Below are positions 10,362 through 17,683 of a stretch of 64,000 nt of DNA, one piece after another. This DNA is from Lewinellaceae bacterium. GTDB lineage: Bacteria > Bacteroidota > Bacteroidia > Chitinophagales > Saprospiraceae. How positions within the stretch are numbered: the stretch's first letter is position 1; each line of letters starts with the position of its first letter. The notes under the pieces were generated by a model. That model was not told the DNA's origin. It saw only the letters and a program-made list of their open reading frames with translations, and did no database searches. A program made the position numbers and the translations under genes. The stretch covers positions 1,846,501 to 1,910,500 of the forward strand of contig JACJYK010000001.1 in the NCBI GenBank assembly GCA_020636135.1. Reading direction: 5' to 3'.

Positions 10362-12283
10362 TTTTTTTCAGGTGTTTGGGCAAACATGAATTTTAGTGAA
10401 TCCACGCTTTCATGGTGAATCAACCGGCGTTCAATGATTCGAATGAAAGTATCTTGCGGGATAAGCTTCAGATAAGACTGAGTAAGTGTTAAGGCATCGG
10501 TGTATTCCTTAGCATCCAAAGCACATTGCAGATTAATTCGCAGACTTTTTTCCAGGGTAGGGAAGCGCCATTCTAATAATTTTTTACTGTAATCATACGC
10601 TTCTTCGGATTGTTCCAATTGAAGGCTGCATTCCGTCAATCCCATATAAGCCCTTTTGGATTGTGCATCGTATTTCAATGCTTCATTAAAATAGTTTTTG
10701 GCTTCCACCAGGTTATTAACACTGCGTTCAAAATAGAATCCGGCTTCATTAAGTAATTCTGCATACTCCGCATCATGACCTGTTATGGCATACCTCTTCA
10801 ATTCTGCGATGGTATTTTGCCATTGGAGGTCTTGGTCTTCAGCCCCCTGGGATTGAAGTTTGATGCCCGCCTGGATTAAATCAGCCGCATTGATCCAATA
10901 CGTTTTGAAAACGTATTTACCCATGGTTTCATACCGTTTTCCCAATGCAAACTGGTTACTATTTACAAAATGGATGGAGAATCCCAGGATAAATAGACCT
11001 AATGCCGGACCGATCCATTTCTTCAGACCCTTTAATTGCACAGTTGTGGAAATTCCAATAAATAGCAATAACGGGGTTGGCAAACAGAAGAGATCCCAAT
11101 CCCTGGGCATGGATAGTAATGGGTGAATAAAAAATAACAGGACCACCAATAAGATGAAGCTCGCTCCAATCATTTTTGCCTCATTGGACAAAGAACCAAT
11201 TTCCCTTTGGCGTACAGCAACGATTAATAAGAACCAGATGACGGGCGAAAGACCAATCAATAGGAGTAAAAAATCCCATAAATGACTTGGGGCAAATAAA
11301 GTATAATGGAAGGTTTCAAGGTTGGAATATACTGGGAGAAACAGATGATCTGTGGGTTTTGATCCAGGGATCAATAGTTGAGGGTCTTCATAATCTTGCA
11401 GGATGATAAAATAAGTAACCAGTCCCAGGATAAGATAAGGTGCAAATATCCACTTAACGAGTCCTTTCAAATTAATTTGATCCTTTAATCTGATTTCTAT
11501 CAATCGATAGAGAAATACCGGAATTAGTAGAAAGAAAATAAAATGAGATTTGATACAAAATAGCAACAACAATATGCTTGTAACATTGCGTAGACCACGG
11601 TTAGGGATATTTCCGGCCATCAGGAACCAACTGCATAAAACCAGGGAAGGGGCATAGATCTCTTCGTGTCCGAAAAAATTCTGGAGTCCGAAAATCCCCA
11701 GAATGGCAGTCCCGCCTATTATTCTTAAATTCCAGTAATTTGCCCGGGAAAACAGGTATAAAAACCAGGAAATCAAAAATAAAAACCCACTCGTAAAACT
11801 GAGAAGTCTGAAAACCCTGACATACGTCAACCCGGAATAATAAGATATTACCTGAACGAAATTTATCCAGGTTATCTCTCCGTTTTTAGGCCGGAATACA
11901 TTAAAAGAAAATAGTTCCTTTAAGTTGAAAGGAAGTAATTCTGTTGACCTTACTCCCATTAATGTCTTGAATCTGGATGCATCACCGTAATAATCAACTT
12001 TTATGGGAAGCAGGGCAAAAAACACGGTAAATATACTTGCAATAATAATTGATTGGAGCACATCATTACTTTTTGAAGCAAGAAGCTCAGCAGGTAAAAG
12101 GGGGGGCTTGCTCCATAAAGGGTAAACTACCAACAATAGTCCACTCAATGCCAATGCAAGGGACACTTTTACAGGCAATGCCGCCAGCATATCGGTGGTC
12201 CAAAATAGCCCCGGCCAGATCCAGCCCAGTAAATAAAGGCTGTAGAAAAATAAGGCTGTGAGAACAATTACCGTAGACTTCAT
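10358..12283 (-). CDS. GT-C-like integral membrane protein with TPR-like C-terminus (candidate terminal glycosyltransferase)
   Basis: 641 residues. The N-terminal ~430 carry about eleven membrane segments. The first long loop has an acidic motif (KVDYYGDASRF, D97/D101), the kind of site GT-C enzymes use for polyprenyl-phosphate-sugar donors. The C-terminal ~170 residues are helical and TPR-like (AKNYFNEALKYDAQSKRAYMGL). It is the last gene of the UbiA-DprE1-DprE2-HAD operon: its ATG overlaps the HAD stop (ATGA). By position it is the best candidate for the enzyme using the lipid-linked pentose made by the upstream genes. I recognise no named family, so the transferase role rests on topology, the acidic loop motif and context. 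Its stop shares the palindromic CTAG with the stop of the + strand GT-C gene. Confidence 0.72.
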   Translation of the reverse strand: MKSTVIVLTALFFYSLYLLGWIWPGLFWTTDMLAALPVKVSLALALSGLLLVVYPLWSKPPLLPAELLASKSNDVLQSIIIASIFTVFFALLPIKVDYYGDASRFKTLMGVRSTELLPFNLKELFSFNVFRPKNGEITWINFVQVISYYSGLTYVRVFRLLSFTSGFLFLISWFLYLFSRANYWNLRIIGGTAILGIFGLQNFFGHEEIYAPSLVLCSWFLMAGNIPNRGLRNVTSILLLLFCIKSHFIFFLLIPVFLYRLIEIRLKDQINLKGLVKWIFAPYLILGLVTYFIILQDYEDPQLLIPGSKPTDHLFLPVYSNLETFHYTLFAPSHLWDFLLLLIGLSPVIWFLLIVAVRQREIGSLSNEAKMIGASFILLVVLLFFIHPLLSMPRDWDLFCLPTPLLLFIGISTTVQLKGLKKWIGPALGLFILGFSIHFVNSNQFALGKRYETMGKYVFKTYWINAADLIQAGIKLQSQGAEDQDLQWQNTIAELKRYAITGHDAEYAELLNEAGFYFERSVNNLVEAKNYFNEALKYDAQSKRAYMGLTECSLQLEQSEEAYDYSKKLLEWRFPTLEKSLRINLQCALDAKEYTDALTLTQSYLKLIPQDTFIRIIERRLIHHESVDSLKFMFAQTPEKN

Positions 12284-12906
12284 CTTTCGAAAGTTATCGG
12301 TTGTTTATGGAATATCCGGTAGCCCTGAAAGTGAGCCAAATGAAGCATGGGCAGATCGGAAGGGTGATCACCCCAGGCGGCAATAAATTCATAACCGGAA
12401 AGGTCAAGCGACTCACAAATTCGACGTGCTTTTTCTTCCCCCTTGCAGTTTTGAGTGGCTAGTTTTCCGGAATACAGACCATTGACCCATTCCAGTTCAG
12501 TGGCGATGCATTCAAGCTGATATTTATCGCAGAATGGTTTTACCAGCGGGGCAATGTTTGCACTGACCAGGACGATGCGATAGCCTCGTGTGCGTAACAC
12601 TTGAATGGATTCCAGCGCCTGGAGGTACAATAAACCTCCAAGTTTTTTCTTGTGAAATTCTGCGATTTCATTTTCCAACTCGACCTTGGATTTATGCCGT
12701 ATAAATTGATTAAGAAAATGGACTTTGAATTGTTCAGCGTTCAATATCCGGGTTAAATATCCGATATAGTGGGGGAGTAACCGCAGGAAAGCACTTGGCC
12801 ACCTGTACCAGGGAGTAATGTATGCAACAAAAGAAATCAGGGTGTCTTTTGAGGTAATGGTGCCATCAAAATCGATCAACGCCAGTTTATTTTTTCCTTT
12901 ATCCAT
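12280..12906 (-). CDS. HAD-superfamily IB phosphatase
   Basis: 208 residues from the ATG at 12906, which overlaps the upstream stop as TAATG; the longer open frame would run deep into the SDR gene. All HAD motifs are visible: motif I IDFDGT (nucleophile D12, acid/base D14), motif II Ser in VLVSAN (S115), motif III Lys (K155, NCKGEEKA), and motif IV GDHPSDLPML (D180, D184). The cap is helical, as in PSPase-like IB enzymes. In the mycobacterial decaprenyl-phosphoryl-arabinose pathway a phosphatase removes the 5-phosphate from decaprenyl-phosphoryl-5-phosphoribose. Between the DprE-like genes and the transferase-like gene, this HAD is the natural candidate for that step. That assignment is contextual; the fold assignment is firm. 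Confidence 0.85.
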   Translation of the reverse strand: MDKGKNKLALIDFDGTITSKDTLISFVAYITPWYRWPSAFLRLLPHYIGYLTRILNAEQFKVHFLNQFIRHKSKVELENEIAEFHKKKLGGLLYLQALESIQVLRTRGYRIVLVSANIAPLVKPFCDKYQLECIATELEWVNGLYSGKLATQNCKGEEKARRICESLDLSGYEFIAAWGDHPSDLPMLHLAHFQGYRIFHKQPITFER

Positions 12907-13640
12907 TACCACCTCATGCGTTTGAAGACGGATTCTGGCATAATCCGTATGATTAGCATGATATAACGCCAGATTGGTTTCCAATACAGAATGTTTCTTT
13001 TGCCTTTCACGGTGTACCGGTAAATAGCCTTTGCCAGGCTTTCTGTTGAACAAGTTAGCAAGGGCGGAAGATGCATATTTTTCGTCATTCGGGTTTTTAC
13101 ATATCCCGGGATGACCGTCGTGACCTGGACTCGATAAGGATGTAAAGCATTTCGCAAGCCGGATAGATAAGCTATCAATCCTGCTTTTGCGCTTCCGTAA
13201 AAATAATTTGAAGCCCTTCCACGCAGCCCGGCCACTGAAGTGATGACGATCAGCTTGCCCCGATTTTGATTTTTTAACCGGTTAGCAGCTGATTGGAGCA
13301 AAGGAATAATGGATCGATAATTCGAGTCAATAATTTCCAGGCCATCTTGCGGACTATTCATCGCCTCATGGTGGTTTCCCAACGTGCCGATAGCACAAAG
13401 TATAACATCTAAATTTCCGGAAATGGATTGGAATACATGATCGAGCGTAGATTGATCGGGCGGATTTATTTCTATGATCCCGGATTTTATGGCATACCTT
13501 AAATTCAGATCCAGCTGAAAGGATTCCAGTTTCAATCGATCTCTTCCTGCCAGAAGAAGCAAATAGCCTTTGGCTGCAAAAAGCTCGCTACAAGCTTTGG
13601 CAATATCAGAAGTCGCGCCCAGAATTAAAACCCTTTTCAT
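12906..13640 (-). CDS. dprE2: DprE2-like SDR: polyprenyl-phosphoryl-2-keto-ribose reductase
   Basis: 244-residue short-chain dehydrogenase. The N-terminal nucleotide-binding motif GATSDIA (residues 8-14) and AGRD fit NAD(P)H binding; the catalytic residues are S135 (ITSVAG), Y148 and K152 (YFYGSAKAG). The GATSDIA start and the length match DprE2 (Rv3791-type). With DprE1 it would complete the 2' epimerisation of polyprenyl-phosphoryl-ribose to arabinose by reducing the 2-keto intermediate. It overlaps the DprE1-like gene by 4 bases (ATGA) and the HAD gene as TAATG, so the partners are translationally coupled. SDR specificity is hard to read from sequence alone; the adjacency to a convincing DprE1 is the main support. 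Confidence 0.82.
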   Translation of the reverse strand: MKRVLILGATSDIAKACSELFAAKGYLLLLAGRDRLKLESFQLDLNLRYAIKSGIIEINPPDQSTLDHVFQSISGNLDVILCAIGTLGNHHEAMNSPQDGLEIIDSNYRSIIPLLQSAANRLKNQNRGKLIVITSVAGLRGRASNYFYGSAKAGLIAYLSGLRNALHPYRVQVTTVIPGYVKTRMTKNMHLPPLLTCSTESLAKAIYRYTVKGKRNILYWKPIWRYIMLIIRIMPESVFKRMRW

Positions 13641-14971
13641 GTTCTTGTCAATTGCAATCGCGCAGACAATGCAGATGAAAATTTCAGATTATTCTCAAGC
13701 AGGAAATTTGTAAACCGTTGTGCGTCTGCATACATTATATTGAAAAATTCTCTTTTTAGAAGTGCATCCTTCGCTAAATAGATCCGGCCATTGAAATTTA
13801 AGGTGATACGATGCAAAGATTCAAAAAATACGGGCAGGTCTTTACTGAACTTGAAATCCATACAGATGGTAAAACCTGGAATAGGAAAGGACAACCATCC
13901 ACCCGATGTTACACCGAAAGCTTTGATAACAGTAAGAAACGGGGTCTTGTGGTAAGTTTTGAGACAATTGAATAGTTCCTGGATGGCCATCAAAGCGCCC
14001 TCGGCAGGAAAGGCGGCTTGAAATTGCAGAAAACCCTTACGGCCGTAAAACCTGTTCCAGTGTTGTATTTTATCCAATGGAAAAAGGCATTGATGAAAGG
14101 ATATTATTTTTTCATTTAGTTTGATTTGTTGCTTGAAGTGATACAAATTGTACATTCGAATCGTCATTGGATTCATCGCAATTCGCGGAGCATAAACGGG
14201 CATATTCCATGATCGAAAAGGAGTTGTTTTAAATGGGTTGTCCCGCTGATGATAAGGTAGGTCCTGAATGGATGCGGGTTTGTTTCGGGAAAATAACCCA
14301 AAACGATTTGGTTTGTTTGGATCGTTTATCCAGCCAAGCTGGTGTATGGATTCTGACGGAGAAATGCTGAATGCATCCAGCATTTCCGGTAAAGAATGTA
14401 CTTCCCTTGTGTGCTGATGGTAAAATGCAGTTTCGATTTTTTCAACTCTAATTTTCGCCTGAAGAATAATTCCTGTTAAACCCATTCCTCCAATGGTTGC
14501 AAAAAACCAATCCTTATTGTGGTTTCTTGAACACGTGAGACAATTGCCGGGTCCTGCTTGTATTTTTATTTCTTCAACATGAGATCCAAAGCTTCCTGCG
14601 TACAGGTGATTTTTTCCATGGATGTCTGCAGCAATGGCACCCCCAATGGTGATTTTTGCAGTGCCTGGTAAAACCGGGAGGAAAAATCCCTGAGGAATAA
14701 GAAAAGCCAGAAGCTGCTCCAGCAGCAGCCCCCCTGCACAGATCAGGATTGTCCTGTCTTGATCCAGGATTATTTTTTGACTCCACTGCATGGTGCTTAC
14801 CATGAAATCCCCTAATGAAGCATCACCGTACGATCGACCATTACCCCGGGGTGTCAGAGCAGGATAGGATTTCATGATGGCAGCTAAATTTTCCTGATTT
14901 TCCGGCTGCAGCAGTTTGCCACTTATGCGCGGGCAATTCGTCCAGTTTGAATATGTTCTCTTATCAGGCAT
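13637..14971 (-). CDS. dprE1: DprE1-like FAD-dependent oxidase of polyprenyl-phosphoryl-ribose
   Basis: 444 residues. FAD-binding (PCMH/VAO-type) domain with PRGNGRSYGDASLGD (residues 41-55) and GTAKITIGGAIAADIHGKNH (103-122); H118 corresponds to the DprE1 active-site His in DIHGKNH. In the C-terminal domain, C370 (GFTICMDF) and K401 (LAKDA) are 31 residues apart, the same spacing as Cys387 and Lys418 of Mycobacterium tuberculosis DprE1, the benzothiazinone-target Cys and the catalytic Lys. Predicted reaction: oxidation of the 2'-OH of polyprenyl-phosphoryl-beta-D-ribose to the keto sugar at the inner membrane. It overlaps the UbiA gene by 8 bases and the SDR gene by 4. Other sugar 2'-epimerisations cannot be excluded. 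Confidence 0.88.
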   Translation of the reverse strand: MPDKRTYSNWTNCPRISGKLLQPENQENLAAIMKSYPALTPRGNGRSYGDASLGDFMVSTMQWSQKIILDQDRTILICAGGLLLEQLLAFLIPQGFFLPVLPGTAKITIGGAIAADIHGKNHLYAGSFGSHVEEIKIQAGPGNCLTCSRNHNKDWFFATIGGMGLTGIILQAKIRVEKIETAFYHQHTREVHSLPEMLDAFSISPSESIHQLGWINDPNKPNRFGLFSRNKPASIQDLPYHQRDNPFKTTPFRSWNMPVYAPRIAMNPMTIRMYNLYHFKQQIKLNEKIISFHQCLFPLDKIQHWNRFYGRKGFLQFQAAFPAEGALMAIQELFNCLKTYHKTPFLTVIKAFGVTSGGWLSFPIPGFTICMDFKFSKDLPVFFESLHRITLNFNGRIYLAKDALLKREFFNIMYADAQRFTNFLLENNLKFSSALSARLQLTRT

Positions 14972-15824
14972 AAAGTGAGATACTGAATAATAGCATCCAG
15001 GCTATCAATGACAAGAGCATAGGGCGGTCATTGAAAATATGTTCAATCGGATCAGAGGTGGCCTGATCCAAAAATATCGATTGCTGGTAGCGAAAGATAC
15101 CATACAACACCGGCAGGATCGTCAGCATCAGAAAAGGTTGGCGATGCTGCGTCAATGGGTGACCCATAATGATATAAATAAGATAACAAACGGTCAAAAC
15201 CGCACCGAGATAATTGATCATACCTTTTACAAAGCCCAGGGTGTAGCCGGTGAGTGAAGGTCGGATCAGGGTGTTGTTTGATTCCAGAAGCGTCAGATCG
15301 TGGTGCCTTTTAGACAGAGCCAGCAATAAGGCCAACAAGTAAACCATAATGATCAGCCAGGGTGAAATAACTACGTGGGCAAGCAAACCTCCCGCATAGA
15401 TGCGCAGGACATAATTCAGGGACAGCAACAATACATCAAGGATCGCAATGGATTTTATCCACAAAGTATAAGCAAGATTTAGCAGTACATAGCCGGTTAA
15501 AAGAATAAAAAAGGGAGGTGAAAGCCATAAAGCTCCACCCAAACCGATTCCGGCAAGTAACAATGCTGTGATCAATGCACGATGTGGTGAAATGGCACCC
15601 TGAGCTACCGGGCGGTGTTTCTTGTCAGGATGGTTTAGATCAAAGTTGAGGTCCCGGACATCATTCAATATATAGATTCCGCTTGCGGTAAAGGAAAAGA
15701 ACAGAAACCCGAAAGTACATTGGATTAAGGATGCTGTCTCCCCCATTTTCCCGGCAAAGAACAGGGGGAAAAAAATCAGGAGATTCTTACTCCAGTGAAG
15801 AATTCGCAATAGTCTGAAAGCCAT
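14964..15824 (-). CDS. UbiA-family polyprenyl-phosphate phosphoribosyltransferase (DPPR synthase-like)
   Basis: 286 residues from the ATG at 15824; a TTG at 15875 would add 17 non-hydrophobic residues. About eight to nine membrane segments. The first aspartate-rich motif NDVRDLNFDLNHPDKKHRP (residues 54-72) closely follows the form seen in decaprenyl-phosphate phosphoribosyltransferase (Rv3806c type: NDVRD...D..HP.K..RP). The segment AILDVLLLSLNYVLRIYAGG also fits that branch better than MenA or ubiquinone UbiA. Predicted reaction: polyprenyl phosphate plus PRPP gives polyprenyl-phosphoryl-5-phosphoribose. It heads the five-gene operon and commits PRPP to the lipid-linked pentose. The operon promoter should lie at 15825-15950, but I see no clear TTG/TAnnTTTG pair there. 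Confidence 0.87.
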   Translation of the reverse strand: MAFRLLRILHWSKNLLIFFPLFFAGKMGETASLIQCTFGFLFFSFTASGIYILNDVRDLNFDLNHPDKKHRPVAQGAISPHRALITALLLAGIGLGGALWLSPPFFILLTGYVLLNLAYTLWIKSIAILDVLLLSLNYVLRIYAGGLLAHVVISPWLIIMVYLLALLLALSKRHHDLTLLESNNTLIRPSLTGYTLGFVKGMINYLGAVLTVCYLIYIIMGHPLTQHRQPFLMLTILPVLYGIFRYQQSIFLDQATSDPIEHIFNDRPMLLSLIAWMLLFSISLYA

Positions 15825-15959
15825 CAAGTTCTGATGATCTGATCCATAATTGGAGCAATGGTACCCAATAAACAAAGAAATGACGGTCTTTAAGAGTATA
15901 ATACAAGGTTTAATGAGTATTTTTCATATGTTTATGTTTTACAATTGAAAAACCTCGAT

Positions 15960-17681
15960 ATGACCAATTTAAGAAGAGATGCCTTCCCCAGGCCGTTTCT
16001 CGCAATATTTTTCTGCGGGTGCTTCTTAATGGCGATGCATCCAGGCTACAGCCAAATCGGTAATGAGTCGTTGGGCACTGGTGCCGGGATTAGTATCACC
16101 TCCGGAGACTACAACGTTTTCATCGGAGACAGCTCCGGAACCAACATGTCGAGTGGATCCCATAACAGTTTTTTGGGGTACCGCTCGGGATTTAGTAGCA
16201 CCAATTCTTCTGACAATACCTTTATCGGAAGGGATGCCGGCTATTCCAACACGACAGGAGCAGACAATACCTTTGTGGGGGCCCGGGCCGGTATGTTAAG
16301 CACGGCAACAGACAACACATTCATCGGTTCGGAAGCAGGGTATGTGAATACTACAGGCACCGACAATACCTTTGTCGGAGAGCAAGCAGGGTATGAAAAT
16401 ACGAGCGGAAGCCGCAACGTCTTTGTGGGCGAGGACGCTGGCTATCGTAATTCAACTGGTTATGATAATACCTTTCTGGGCCGCATGTCAGGAAGAACCA
16501 ATACCACCGGTTATCGCAATACGTATGTTGGCAATGAATCCGGCTACGACAGTGAAGACGGGCACCACAACACGGCGGTCGGTGACTCCAGCTTGACCGA
16601 TAACAGCTCTGGCACACATAATACATCCATTGGTGCAGCCTCTCTTGCAGCCACTGAGTATGGTAGTTACAATACTGCAGTAGGTGCCTATGCCGGGTGG
16701 GATAACAACCGCACGAATGATCAAAATAATGCAAATCGAAATACATATCTGGGAGCTTTCGCCGGATATTCCAACAGGAGAGGAGAGGACAATGTAGGAA
16801 TAGGCGCACGTGCGGACTTCAACAATACGGATCGGAGCCGGACGACTTTCATAGGAGCAGATGCCCTTGCCGGCGATAACGATGTTGTAGCGATCGGCTA
16901 CCACGCGGAGGCCCGGGGTGTTTTTTCGATCCTTGTTGGAGGCGAATCATCTACAACTACCAATGGTGATCGTTCCATAGCGATTGGTTACGATGCTGAT
17001 ATTGCCAAACAAAATTCCATTGCCATTGGATACAATACCGATGTGTCCGGGACAAATTCCGTGGCAATAGGGTACCAGTCCCAGGTTAATGTAGATAACG
17101 AAGTCTATTTGGGTAATGTGACCACCTCGGCCATCGGTGGGATTGTCAACTGGTCGGCGACATCCGATAAACGATTTAAGAAGGATGTCAGTGAGAACGT
17201 CCCGGGATTGGTTTTCATTGACCTGTTGCGCCCGGTCACCTATCATTTCGATGCGGAAAAAATGGCGGAGTTTGAAGGATACAGTCTGGACAGATCTTTG
17301 CGCAAGGCTGCGTTGATCAAAGCGGGTATCCGGTATTCCGGTTTTTTGGCGCAGGACGTTCAGGAAGCGGCTGAATCCCTGGGATTTGAATTCTCCGGGG
17401 TAAAAGTGCCGGCAAACCCGGAGACAGAAGCCTACGGATTGCGTTATGCAGAATTTGTTGTTCCCCTGGTGAAAGCAACGCAGGAACTGCATGCGATCAT
17501 TCAAAAACAGGATCAGCAACTGGCTACACAGGCAGATATCAACAAATCTCAGGAAGCTAAATTAGCTGCCTACCAACAGCTGTTAGCTGAATTAGGTGCC
17601 AGGATTTCGATTTTGGAAGCCCAGGCCTCACCATCCAATCATCCTTCGAAAGGCACGAATGAGGTGTCTCCAAACCGGTAA
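15960..17681 (+). CDS. Secreted repeat protein with YadA-head-like repeats and C-terminal S74 endosialidase-chaperone domain
   Basis: 573 residues from the ATG at 15960; an in-frame TTG at 15945 is less likely. Signal peptide: charged MTNLRRDAF, then a hydrophobic core ending near GYSQ. Residues about 30-280 hold 16-17-residue repeats of the form DNTFIG.-AGY-NTTG, and a later stretch (about 335-380) has 14-residue NSIAIGY units as in trimeric autotransporter heads. The C-terminus is a peptidase S74 domain: the conserved SDKRFKKD (S402 as predicted nucleophile) is followed by LLRPVTYHF, SGFLAQDVQEA and a terminal coiled coil. In phage tailspikes this domain trimerises the fibre and then cleaves itself off. 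The gene ends 2 bases before the next start, so the two are probably co-transcribed. Predicted: trimeric surface fibre. No T9SS sorting domain was found. Confidence 0.82.
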   Translation: MTNLRRDAFPRPFLAIFFCGCFLMAMHPGYSQIGNESLGTGAGISITSGDYNVFIGDSSGTNMSSGSHNSFLGYRSGFSSTNSSDNTFIGRDAGYSNTTGADNTFVGARAGMLSTATDNTFIGSEAGYVNTTGTDNTFVGEQAGYENTSGSRNVFVGEDAGYRNSTGYDNTFLGRMSGRTNTTGYRNTYVGNESGYDSEDGHHNTAVGDSSLTDNSSGTHNTSIGAASLAATEYGSYNTAVGAYAGWDNNRTNDQNNANRNTYLGAFAGYSNRRGEDNVGIGARADFNNTDRSRTTFIGADALAGDNDVVAIGYHAEARGVFSILVGGESSTTTNGDRSIAIGYDADIAKQNSIAIGYNTDVSGTNSVAIGYQSQVNVDNEVYLGNVTTSAIGGIVNWSATSDKRFKKDVSENVPGLVFIDLLRPVTYHFDAEKMAEFEGYSLDRSLRKAALIKAGIRYSGFLAQDVQEAAESLGFEFSGVKVPANPETEAYGLRYAEFVVPLVKATQELHAIIQKQDQQLATQADINKSQEAKLAAYQQLLAELGARISILEAQASPSNHPSKGTNEVSPNR

Positions 17682-17683
17682 AT

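Noticed and set aside
12907..13053. N-terminal extension of the HAD gene
   Set aside because: It lies within the DprE2-like gene; the start at 12906 overlaps the stop and places the DFDGT motif at residue 12 as usual.
16351..16904. Two overlapping - strand ORFs of 152 and 138 residues
   Set aside because: Both are antisense to the repetitive coding region of the S74 fibre gene; Cys/Tyr/His-rich composition typical of a shadow frame.
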